Part shown: piece after piece, positions 56,187 through 64,000 of the stretch
How the letters are laid out: each line of letters starts with the position of its first letter
Numbering within the stretch: the stretch's first letter is position 1
Assembly (NCBI RefSeq): GCF_000715075.1
Contig: NC_134089.1
Coordinates: forward strand, 107,639,157 to 107,703,156
From: Nicotiana tabacum
Lineage: Eukaryota; Streptophyta; Magnoliopsida; Solanales; Solanaceae
DNA length: 64,000 nt
Direction of reading: 5' to 3'
Position numbers and translations under genes: made by a program
Notes under the pieces: generated by a model
The model's database searches: none
What the model was told of the DNA's origin: nothing
The model's input: only the letters and a program-made list of their open reading frames with translations

Positions 56187-58079
56187 TTGGCAATTCTGTC
56201 AACTCACCCGTACAACACCCGGTCGAAAGATCAAGTAAAAATGACAAGGCAGGATTCGAAAATCAGCATCGTAGACCCTTCAAATGAAGTTGAGGTAACA
56301 GATGTGGGTGTTATGAAAGAAGAGATGGGGAAATTAAAAGCACAAATGGCTGAAATGCATCGGGCATGGTCTCAGGGACATCCGGCACCACTATATCCCG
56401 CTAATCCATCCTACATCCCACCCCTGGCTCAAGCTCAGGAGCCTACCACTCCCCACGCATCTTCAGCCTTCCCCTATCACGCCCAGGGTTATGGTACCAC
56501 TTCATACGCTCCCCCAGCTCGACCCCCTAAACAGAACCCTCCACCACCCATGTTTCCCGTCTTTGTAGCACCTCCCCCAGCCCCATTACATAGATCGTCC
56601 AGTGAGCCGCTATTCCAAGCTCACGACACCCAATATTACCCTCCTGAACCCACTTTCAAAGTGCCCGAGCCATATACCTATGCTCCCTATTTTGAAATCC
56701 CGGGAGAGGTTGAGAAGCTGGTTAAGAATACAGAACAAGAGGAAATGATTCGTAAAGTCAAAAGCCTGGAGAAATTCTTCAGGAACATGCATGGTTTAGG
56801 TAACCAAGTCGGCGTCGCATACAAAGATTTGTGCCCTTTCCCTGATGTTCAGTTGCCTGCGGGGTTTAAAATGCCGAAGTTTGACTTGTATGAGGGGCAC
56901 AGTGACCCAGTAGCCCATCTGCGTGGCTTTTGTAGCAAAATGAGAGGTGCTGGGGGAAAGGATGAATTGTTAATAGCATATTTCGGTCAAAGCCTGAGTG
57001 GGTCCGCGCTGGAATGGTACACGAGACAGGACCCCGGCCGATGGTATACATGGGATGATTTGGCACAGGCATTCATTGGCCATTTCCAATATAACCTTGA
57101 GATAGTCCCCGACCGTTTGTCATTGTTGAAACTGGAAAAGAAGCCTGGGGAAAGTTTTAGAGAGTTTGGTTTCCGCTGGAGGGAACAAGCTGCAAGGGTT
57201 GATCCTCCAATGAGGGAGAGTGAGATGGTAGATAACTTCTTGCAAACATTGGAACCTATATATTTTGGTCATCTAGTGACATCTGTTGGAAAGTCGTTTA
57301 ATGAAGTGGTAAAGATGAGAGCCTTGATTGAAGAAGGATTGAAATATAACAAGATCTTGAGATACTCGGCATTGAAAGCAACCACCCAGGCCATCCAAAG
57401 CGGTACTGGTGGTGTGCTCGGAAAGAAGAAGAAGGAAGAAGTTGCTACGGTTGAAGCTAGTGCTTGGTCCAGGACCAATAACCCACCACTCTACTACAGC
57501 CAACCCAGACCCCACCACCCAAACTACCAATATACCCCATATGGCCCACCGCAACACTACTATCCACCATCAGAACCACACTTTTCTATCCACCATGCCC
57601 ATACCTACACTCAACCCCCGGTGCACTCGCAATGGCGTGCACCGAATCCCCAAAACACACATCCACCCCCACAAAAAACCTATCCACCTCCCAGGGCAAA
57701 TAAACCAGGAACCAGCTTCCGCCCAAACCAAGCTTTTAGAAGTGAGAAGGCCCCAAACAGAAAAACATTTACTCCGCTGGGAGAATCTTACACTCCTCTC
57801 TTCCATAGATTGAAACAGTTGGGAATGTTGACCCCGATTGAATCCAAAGCACCAAACCCGCTTCCCAGAAACATGGACCATTCTGTTAGCTGCGAGTACT
57901 GCTTAGGGATGTCGGGGTATGATATTGAAAAATGTTGGAAGTTGAAAAACGCAATACAAGAGCTCATTGATAATCGCCGTATTGAAGTACAGGCTCCAGA
58001 GGCCCCGAACATCAATCAAAATCCATTACCAGCGCATTATGAGGCCAATATGGTCGAGCTGATACATAAGGGGACATAG
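56187..58079 (+). CDS. gag: Ogre gag, uninterrupted frame
   Basis: A 630-codon open frame; the first in-frame ATG is at 56241, although the frame is open from 56187 and may be reached by splicing. An N-terminal Pro-rich region (56380-56640) precedes the retrotransposon gag capsid domain (about 56850-57400: LPAGFKMPKFDLYEGHSDPV, SGSALEWYTRQDPGRWYTWD, KKPGESFREFGFRWREQAAR). A Tyr/Pro/His-rich linker follows, then a zinc-knuckle-like CEYCLGMSGYDIEKCWKLK near 57890-57950. The usual His in the GH position of the knuckle reads Tyr, so metal binding is doubtful. It is the only major frame of this element without stops, yet the rest of the element is dead. Confidence 0.9.
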   Translation: MAILSTHPYNTRSKDQVKMTRQDSKISIVDPSNEVEVTDVGVMKEEMGKLKAQMAEMHRAWSQGHPAPLYPANPSYIPPLAQAQEPTTPHASSAFPYHAQGYGTTSYAPPARPPKQNPPPPMFPVFVAPPPAPLHRSSSEPLFQAHDTQYYPPEPTFKVPEPYTYAPYFEIPGEVEKLVKNTEQEEMIRKVKSLEKFFRNMHGLGNQVGVAYKDLCPFPDVQLPAGFKMPKFDLYEGHSDPVAHLRGFCSKMRGAGGKDELLIAYFGQSLSGSALEWYTRQDPGRWYTWDDLAQAFIGHFQYNLEIVPDRLSLLKLEKKPGESFREFGFRWREQAARVDPPMRESEMVDNFLQTLEPIYFGHLVTSVGKSFNEVVKMRALIEEGLKYNKILRYSALKATTQAIQSGTGGVLGKKKKEEVATVEASAWSRTNNPPLYYSQPRPHHPNYQYTPYGPPQHYYPPSEPHFSIHHAHTYTQPPVHSQWRAPNPQNTHPPPQKTYPPPRANKPGTSFRPNQAFRSEKAPNRKTFTPLGESYTPLFHRLKQLGMLTPIESKAPNPLPRNMDHSVSCEYCLGMSGYDIEKCWKLKNAIQELIDNRRIEVQAPEAPNINQNPLPAHYEANMVELIHKGT

Positions 58080-58097
58080 CCTAAAAAACCTTCGTAG

Positions 58098-59762
58098 GTG
58101 GTTATGGTGATTCGTTCTACAGAAGCCAAAGAAAAGATAGTGAGTGCAAGGCCAGTGGTTCAGTTAAAAGCAATAAAAGACAAGCCAGTGTTGGTAATGG
58201 GAAAGGGACCATTTGTGGCTGCAAAAAAGCCGGAGCTAGTCAAGTTAGTGGTACCAGGGTCATCATCTGCACCCGTGGTGGTTGTGAAAGGGGCCTACAT
58301 AGAACCGGTTGTCATAAAACCGGTAGTCCAGTTACCCATGGTTGATAGCAAAGCCGTACCGTGGAGATATGACAAGGTAGTGGTGACATACAAGGAAAGG
58401 AAATTGAGGAAGAGAGTTGTGAAGCACAAGGACTAACTCGGTCGGGACGTTGTTTCGCTCCCGAAGAGTTGAGAAAGGCTAAGGGCGCTAAAGACAATCC
58501 AGTGCCAGTCAAAAAAGCTGTGACAGAAGAAGAGGCAGAAGAGTTTCTGAAAAAGATGAAAGTGCAAGATTATTCCATTGTTGAACAACTGAGAAAAACA
58601 CCGGCCCAAATCTCGTTGTTGTCGTTATTGATTCACTCTGACGAGCATTACCGAGCTTTGATGAAGATATTGAATGAGGCTCATGTGCCCAACAAAATTT
58701 CAGTGAACCATCTGGAGACAATTGCCAACAAGATCTTTGAAGTGAACAGGGTAGCATTTTCTGATGATGAATTGCCTGTGGAAGGCACACAACACAACAA
58801 AGCTCTCTATTTGACGGTCAAATGTGAAGGTTCAATGGTTACTCGAGCGCTGATCAATAACGGGTCAAGTGCTAATATTTGCACGTTGTCCACATTGAAC
58901 AAGTTGAAGATCGATGAAGATAGAATCCGCAAAAATAGCATTTGTGTTCGAGGGTTCGACGGAGGGGGAAAAAACACAGTAGGGGATATTGTACTCGAAT
59001 TGACTATTGGCCCAGTCGAGTTTACTATGGAATTTCAGGTGTTGGATGATGCAGTATCCTACAATCTTTTTTTGGGTCGACCATGGATTCACGCAGCCAA
59101 AGCCGTGCCTTCCACGCTGCACCAAATGGTCAAGTTCGAGTGGGACATACAAGAAATTGTGTTACATGGGGAAGATCCCACATGCGCCATGAATGATGCC
59201 ATTGTGCCCTTTATAGAAACTGAAGATGATAAGGGACCATAGGTTTATCAGATCTTCGACACTGTCCCGGTGAGTAGAGTGCCCGAGAGTAAAAGCATGC
59301 CATGTCCCAGGGTGGCAGCTGCGACCGTCATGGTAGTATCAGAAATGCTGAATAACGGGTTCGTGCCAGGGAAAGGTCTGGGGGCTGAACTTTAGGGCAT
59401 TATTCAACCTGTGTCCCTGCCCAAAAATCTGGACACCTTCGGATTAGGGTTCAAACCAACAGTGGCAGATGTTGAAGGGCCCATAAATTGAAAAAGAAAG
59501 CTTGGTTTTTGCCCAAACCTATTCCACGATTGTCCAAATCTTTCGTCAGACCGGGTAGCAAGAAATAGTCATTGGCAAAAATGTCAGGTTCATTGATTGG
59601 GACAGAGGGGAATTTGGATAAGGTGTTCGAGAGAGTATTTGCTGAAGTAAACATGGTTGAGGCCGGGGAAGGGTCAAGCGGAGCAGATATACAGTACATC
59701 GGACCACATGCTAACATCAACAATTGGGAAGCTACTCCTCTTCCAATTCGGAGGGAGTCGTG
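58098..59762 (+). pseudogene. Ogre protease region with G-patch-like motif
   Basis: After gag, frames 58098-58436 and 58469-59242 hold the linker (EEFLKKMKVQDYSIVEQLRK, HVPNKISVNHLETIANKIFE) and the retropepsin domain. Its catalytic position reads Asn: ALINNGSSANI, AAT at 58856-58858, where Asp-x-Gly-Ser is required. The flap-side and LGRPWIH motifs follow (about 59070-59100). A G-patch-like NNGFVPGKGLGAEL (59350-59395) is followed by TAG, then further stops to about 59762. The protease is inactive through the Asp change even apart from the stops. Confidence 0.85.
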
Positions 59763-59936
59763 GTAGTGGGTTTTGTTTTCCTTTTGTCACCTGGATTATT
59801 CCAGGGCTTGTAATCCAGTTTGCTATGTTCCGTCCATTTGGATGAGTTAAAACTATGTTATCTTTACATTCAATGAAATGCAATTTTCTTCATTCCTAAT
59901 TTTCTTTCCATTTTTTGTTTTCTTTCTTTTGTACAG
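59763..59936 (+). other. Putative intron between protease and RT
   Basis: A GTAGTG donor at 59763 follows the last protease-side codons (PLPIRRES). The pyrimidine-rich stretch (59897-59930) and TTTTGTACAG end at 59936, just before RT-region coding sequence. The 174-nt interval itself carries stops. Ogre elements are known to splice an intron between protease and RT, which supports the call. Splicing is not shown by sequence alone. Confidence 0.6.
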
Positions 59937-61440
59937 TTCTTTTTATGCTGATATCAATGATATGACATGCATGAGGAATCTTCGGCCCAGTTTTAAAAGC
60001 CAATCTCGCTCGGAAGTAATAATACAAGAAATCGAGTGTGACGATGGGGTGGATGGTAACAACGATGAAGCATATGAGGAAATTAGCAAAGAATTAAGTC
60101 ATTTTGAAGAAAAATCCAAACCTAACCTAAATGACACAGAAGCAGTTAATCTAGGGGACCAAGACAATGTACAGGAAACTAAAGTAAGTGTTCATCTGGA
60201 GCCACAACTCAAGGAGGAGATAATTAAAGTATTGCATGAGTACAAAGATGTTTTTGCATGGTCATATGACAATATGCCAGGTCTAAGCACCGATCTGGTG
60301 GTTCATAAATTACCCACTGATCCGGCACTTCCCCCTGTCAAGCAGAAGCTGAGAAAGTTCAAAACGGACATAAGTGTGAAGATCAAAGAAGAGATTACCA
60401 AGAAGTTTGAGGCGAAGGTCATTCAGGTTACACGGTACCCCACTTGGTTAGCTAATGTCGTGCCTGTGCCAAAGAAAGATGGCAAGACCAGGGTGTGCGT
60501 CGATTATCGAGACCTTAACAGGGCAAGTCCAAAAGATAATTTCCCACTGCCCAACATCCATATACTGATTGACAATTGTGCCAAATATGATATTGGCTCT
60601 TTTGTGGATTGTTACGCGGGTTATTATTAGATTCTAATGGACGAGGGAGATGCAGAAAAGACGGCATTCATCATGCCGTGGGGAACATATTGTTATCGGG
60701 TCATGCCGTTTGGTTTAAAAAATGCTGGAGCAACTTATATGAGGGCCATGACAACCATCTTCCACGATATGATACATAAGGAAATCGAGGTATACGTGGA
60801 TGATGTGATCGTGAAGTCTAGACAGCAATCCGACCATGTCAGAGATTTGAGAAAGTTCTTTCAAAGGCTTCGCAGGTACAATCTTAAGCTCAATCCTGCA
60901 AAGTGTGCTTTTGGAGTGCCATCTGGGAAGTTGTTGGGGTTTATAGTCAGCCGGCGGGGTATTGAATTAGACCCGTCGAAGATCAAAGCTATTCAGGAAT
61001 TTCCACCTCCAAGAAATAAAACCGAGGTGATGAGTTTGTTGGGAAGATTGAACTATATCAGCAGGTTCATTACTCAGCTCACGACAATTTGTGAGCCAAT
61101 TTTCAAATTGTTAAAGAAAGACGCCGCGGTCAAATGGACTAATGAATGTCAGGAGGCTTTTGATAAGATAAAGGGGTATTTGTCGAATCCACCCGTGTTG
61201 GTCCCGCCAGAACCAGGAAGGCCTTTGATTCTATATCTGACAGTTGTAGATAGTTCATTCGGCTGTGTACTGGGCAGCACGATGTTACGGGCAGAAAGGA
61301 GCAGGCTATTTACTATCTCAGCAAGAAGTTCACATCTTACGAAGTTAAGTATACTCATCTGGAAAGGACATGTTGCGCCCTAACTTGGGTGGCACAGAAG
61401 TTGAAACATTATTTGTCATCTTAAACTACTTACCTTGTAT
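59937..61440 (+). pseudogene. Ogre reverse transcriptase and RNase H
   Basis: The RT starts after an acidic spacer (60040-60200) with YKDVFAWSYDNMPGLSTDLV, typical of Ty3/gypsy. It continues with VPVPKKDGKTRVCVDYRDLN and MPFGLKNAGATYMRAM and the catalytic YVDD (about 60795-60806). A TAG at 60628-60630 interrupts the frame inside the RT at a Gln-type position; the frame then resumes unchanged. In RNase H a 1-bp loss in a G run near 61272 shifts the frame (VVDSSFGCVLG is followed by unrelated residues), and a TAA occurs near 61422. Polymerase residues are kept. Confidence 0.9.
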
Positions 61441-62186
61441 CTCGCTTGGACCCGTTGAAGTATATTTTTCAGAAACTCATGCCCACAGGGAGGCTTGCAA
61501 AATGGCAGATCTTGCTTACAGAGTTTGACATTATCTATGTGACACGGACTGCCATGAAAGCACAGGCATTAGCCGATCATTTGGCTGAGAACCCCGTCAA
61601 TGAAGATTATGAGCCTTTGAAAACCTATTTCCCTGATGAAGAGGTGATGCACATTGATGAATTGGAACAAGCTGAGAAGTTGGGATGGAAACTTTTCTTT
61701 GATGGGGCTGCAAATATGAAAGGCGTGGGAATAGGAGCGGTACTTATTTCTGAAACAGGTCAGCATTACCCTGTTACAGCTCGGCTTCGTTTCTACTGTA
61801 CAAACAACATGGCAGAATATGAGGCGTGTATATTGGGATTGAGATTAGCTGTGGATATGGGTGTACGGGAAGTCTTGGTCATGGGTGACTCGGACCTACT
61901 GGTACACCAGATTCAAGGAGAATGGGAAACACGGGATCTGAAGCTTTGTCAACGTTTTCAGGCCATAGAATTCAGGCACATTCCAAGGATTCATAATGAG
62001 GTTGCCGACGTTTTGGCTACTTTGGCATCAATGTTGCACCATCCAGATAAGGCTTATGTTGATCCATTGCAGATTCAGGTCCGTGATCAGCATGCTTACT
62101 GTAATGTGATAGAAGAGGAAATTAATGGCGAGCCGTGGTTCTATGATATCAAAGAGTACATTAGAGCGGGAGTATATCCGATATAG
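61441..62186 (+). pseudogene. Ogre RNase H end and archaeal-type RNase H
   Basis: Open frame 61446-62186. The first part is the RNase H C-terminus (GRLAKWQILLTEFDIIYVTR, KAQALADHLAENPV). The archaeal-type RNase H then starts WKLFFDGAANMKGVGIGAVL. Its three acidic positions are present: Asp in FFDGA, Glu in MAEYEACILG, Asp in GDSDLLVHQ. Unlike the Tat element at position 1, this domain looks catalytically intact. The frame ends at TAG 62184-62186, where the family normally reads through into integrase. Confidence 0.88.
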
Positions 62187-63383
62187 GCCACCAGTGATCA
62201 GAAAAGAACGATTCAGCGATTGGCAAGCGGGTTTTTCCTTAGTGGAGGAGTGCTGTACAAAAGAACTCCAGATCTCGAGTTGTTGAGATGTACAGATGCA
62301 AGACATGCCACAACTATCATGACTGAGGTACATTCCGGAGTTTGTGGACCGCATATGAGTGGGTACGTTCTAGCAAAAAAGATTCTCTGAGCAGGTTATT
62401 ATTGGCTCACGATGGAGCGGGATTGTATCAGTTTTGTGCGTAAGTGTCATCAATGCCAAGTGCATGGAGATTTGATTCATTCTCCACCATCAGAATTACA
62501 TACGATGTCCGCACCATGGCCTTTTGTTGCGTGGGACATAGATGTTATTGGCCCAATTGATCCAGCAGCGTCAAATGAGCACAGGTTTATTCTGGTAGCT
62601 ATAGATTATTTTACCAAATGGGTGGAAGCTAAGACGTTCAAGTCTGTGACTAAGAAAGCTGTAGTCGGCTTCGTGCATTCAAATATCATCTGTCGGTTTG
62701 GGATTCCAAAGGTAATCATCATAGATAATCTGGCTAATCTTAATAGTCATTTGATGAAGGAGACATGTGAGCAGTTTAAGATTGCTCATAGGCATTCTAC
62801 TCCATACCGTCCCAAGGCAAATGGTGCGGTTGAAGCTGCCAATAAGAATATAATGAAAATACTCCGGAAGATGGTTGAAGGATCTAGACAGTGGCATGAG
62901 AAATTGCCTTTTGCATTGTTAGGATATCGTACCACCGTTCGTACCTTGGTGGGGGTGACTGCTTACTCATTGGTATATGGTACCGAGGCAGTAATACCTG
63001 CAGAAGTGGAAATCCCATCTTTGCGAATCATTGCAGAGGCTGAGATCGATGATGATGAATGGGTGAAAAGCTGTCTTGAGCAGTTGAGTTTGATTGATGA
63101 GAAAAGATTAGCATCAGTGTGTCATGGCCAACTGTACCAACGAAGAATGACAAGAGCATACAACAAGAAAGTACGTCAAAGGAAATTCGAAGTCAGACAA
63201 TTAGTACTGAGGCGGATTTTGCCTCATTGGGCTGAAGCAAAAGGAAAGTTTGCCCCAAACTGGCAAGGACCATTTGTAATAACCAGAGTGTTGTCTAACG
63301 GAGCATTGTATTTGACAGATGTGGAAGGAAAATGTATAGAAATGGCCATCAATTCCGATGCGGTCAAGAGATATTATGTATGA
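62187..63383 (+). pseudogene. Ogre integrase
   Basis: The N-terminal zinc finger is complete (HSGVCGPHMSG and CHQCQVHG), but TGA at about 62388-62390 lies within it at an Arg-type CGA position. From 62412 the frame is open for 323 codons. The core has the DDE residues (WDIDVIGPI, IIIDNLANLNS, NGAVEAANKN). The LVYGTEAVIPAEVEIPSLRI block and the C-terminal GPFVITRVLSNGALYLTD tail end at TGA 63381-63383. Only the upstream stops appear to disable it. Confidence 0.92.
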
Positions 63384-64000
63384 TTTCTTTATTTTCTGAA
63401 TGTATCTGTTTGTATTTGGCATATCTTGAAGATTGAAATGATGAAGGTATTTTTTCCTGCTATCCAAACACTCTTATCGCTTGTTATCCCCTTTGAGCCT
63501 TACTTATTTTTCATACCCCTCTTTCGGAACCACCGACATTATCAGGGAACACAGGTGCCGAACATAAAAAAGAAGAGAAAAACAAAAAGGAAAAGAAAGA
63601 AGAGAAAAACAAAGGGAAAAGAAAAGAAAGAAAAGAAAAAGAAAAAGGAAGAAGAAGAAAAGGAAAAGAAAGAAAGGCAAAAGAAAAGAAAGAAGAGAAA
63701 AACAAAGGAAAAGGAAAAGAAAAAGAAAAAAAAAGAGGAAAAGAAAAAGAGAAAGAGAAGGAAAGAAAGAAAAACACAACAACAAAAGTTAATTATAATA
63801 CGGTGAACTACGTTTGACTTGATCCCGAAAGGGTACGTAAGCAGCCTTACTCCGAGGTTCAGTCATACCAAAATAGAAATCCAAAAATCCCCAAGCAAAA
63901 AACTGGGGCAGAAGTTGTGATTGTTGTGGAAATCAGATTCCGAAAGTTGTAATTTGAACCCATTCGAATTGTTTTGAGCCTTTCATACCTTTATTTCTAA
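63384..64000 (+). other. 3' UTR of the Ogre-type element (to window edge)
   Basis: 63568-63785 is an almost pure A/G tract of about 215 nt. Hairpin module copy 4 follows at 63805-63866, then an AAACTGGGGCAGAAG phrase (63900-63915). The LTR start TGTGAGCACG does not appear before 64000. Frames on both strands across the purine tract are composition artefacts. Confidence 0.75.
63805..63866 (+). other. Hairpin module copy 4 (structured RNA candidate)
   Basis: The outer pairing is TACG (63809-63812) with CGTA (63836-63839). The inner stem is CCC (63824-63826) with GGG (63831-63833) closed by a GAAA tetraloop. The second hairpin is CCT (63845-63847) with AGG (63855-63857) and a 7-nt loop, followed by TTCAGTCA, identical to the tail of copy 1. 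Confidence 0.6.

Larger units (their letters stand above)
48245..64000 (+). mobile_element. Ogre-type Tat-lineage Ty3/gypsy element, 5' LTR to 3' UTR
   Basis: Long LTR (3.7 kb), tRNA-Arg-type primer site, an extra ORF1 before gag, gag, protease, a probable intron before RT, RT/RNase H, archaeal-type RNase H and integrase, with 3' UTR to the window edge. An upstream ORF1, a pol intron, a tRNA-Arg primer site and the second RNase H together define Ogre-type elements. It is inserted in the gag of the minus-strand Tekay/Del element; CTTAG (48240-48244) precedes it. Many stops, mostly of C-to-T type, make it inactive. Confidence 0.93.

Noticed and set aside
63426..63806. Lys/Glu-rich frame and opposite-strand Phe/Leu/Ser frames
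   Set aside because: Purine-tract composition artefact in the 3' UTR; any A/G repeat gives such frames. The same applies to 55733-56143.

Overview
The window is plant nuclear heterochromatin, almost certainly from a Solanaceae species and probably Nicotiana. The evidence is a TS-type (SolS) SINE with the family's diagnostic core and TTG tail, Tat/Ogre and Tekay/Del-like Ty3/gypsy LTR elements, a MuDR-type MULE and a CACTA-type element, in an AT-rich background. I found no intact host gene, rRNA, tRNA or CRISPR array. Nearly every coding region is transposon-derived and broken, mostly by stops and substitutions that look like C-to-T or G-to-A changes.

Layout. 1-6145 is the 3' part of a Tat-lineage Ty3/gypsy element on the + strand: reverse transcriptase, RNase H, a second (archaeal-type) RNase H, integrase, a long 3' UTR with a ~23-bp tandem array, and an 820-bp LTR. 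7225-32898 is a CACTA-like insertion bounded by two copies of a 1.5-kb segment (5714-7224 and 32899-34419). Inside it lies a MULE (12358-32757, ~215-bp TIRs, near-perfect 9-bp target duplication). The MULE carries a partly duplicated MURA transposase pseudogene, a GRF zinc-finger/coiled-coil pseudogene and a plant-mobile-domain (PMD/MAIL) pseudogene with introns. Inside the MULE lies a complete but coding-poor Ty3/gypsy element (22498-32391, perfect 5-bp target duplication TTTTA, initiator tRNA-Met primer site). 33840-36095 is an LTR remnant on the - strand. 36096-37209 is unassigned and ends in a Helitron-like 3' terminus. 37210-48244 is a Tekay/Del-type chromodomain Ty3/gypsy element on the - strand; its 3' LTR is split by a solo LTR (38723-41984, 5-bp duplication AAACC), and its gag is split by the next element. 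48245 to beyond 64000 is an Ogre-type Tat element on the + strand: 3.7-kb LTR, tRNA-Arg-type primer site, ORF1 ahead of gag, gag, protease, a probable pol intron, RT/RNase H, archaeal-type RNase H and integrase.

Most notable is a ~65-75-nt module seen four times (3216-3290, 52981-53045, 55777-55840, 63805-63866). It sits in the untranslated stretches of the two Tat-lineage elements: before ORF1, before gag and after pol. All four keep an outer CTACG...CGTAG pairing around an inner stem whose sequence differs but whose pairing is kept, followed by a second hairpin. This looks like a conserved structured RNA element; I do not know of a description of it. Also notable are the kilobase-scale direct repeats exactly abutting the CACTA-like ends, and the presence of PMD-type proteins in two unrelated transposon classes within the same window.
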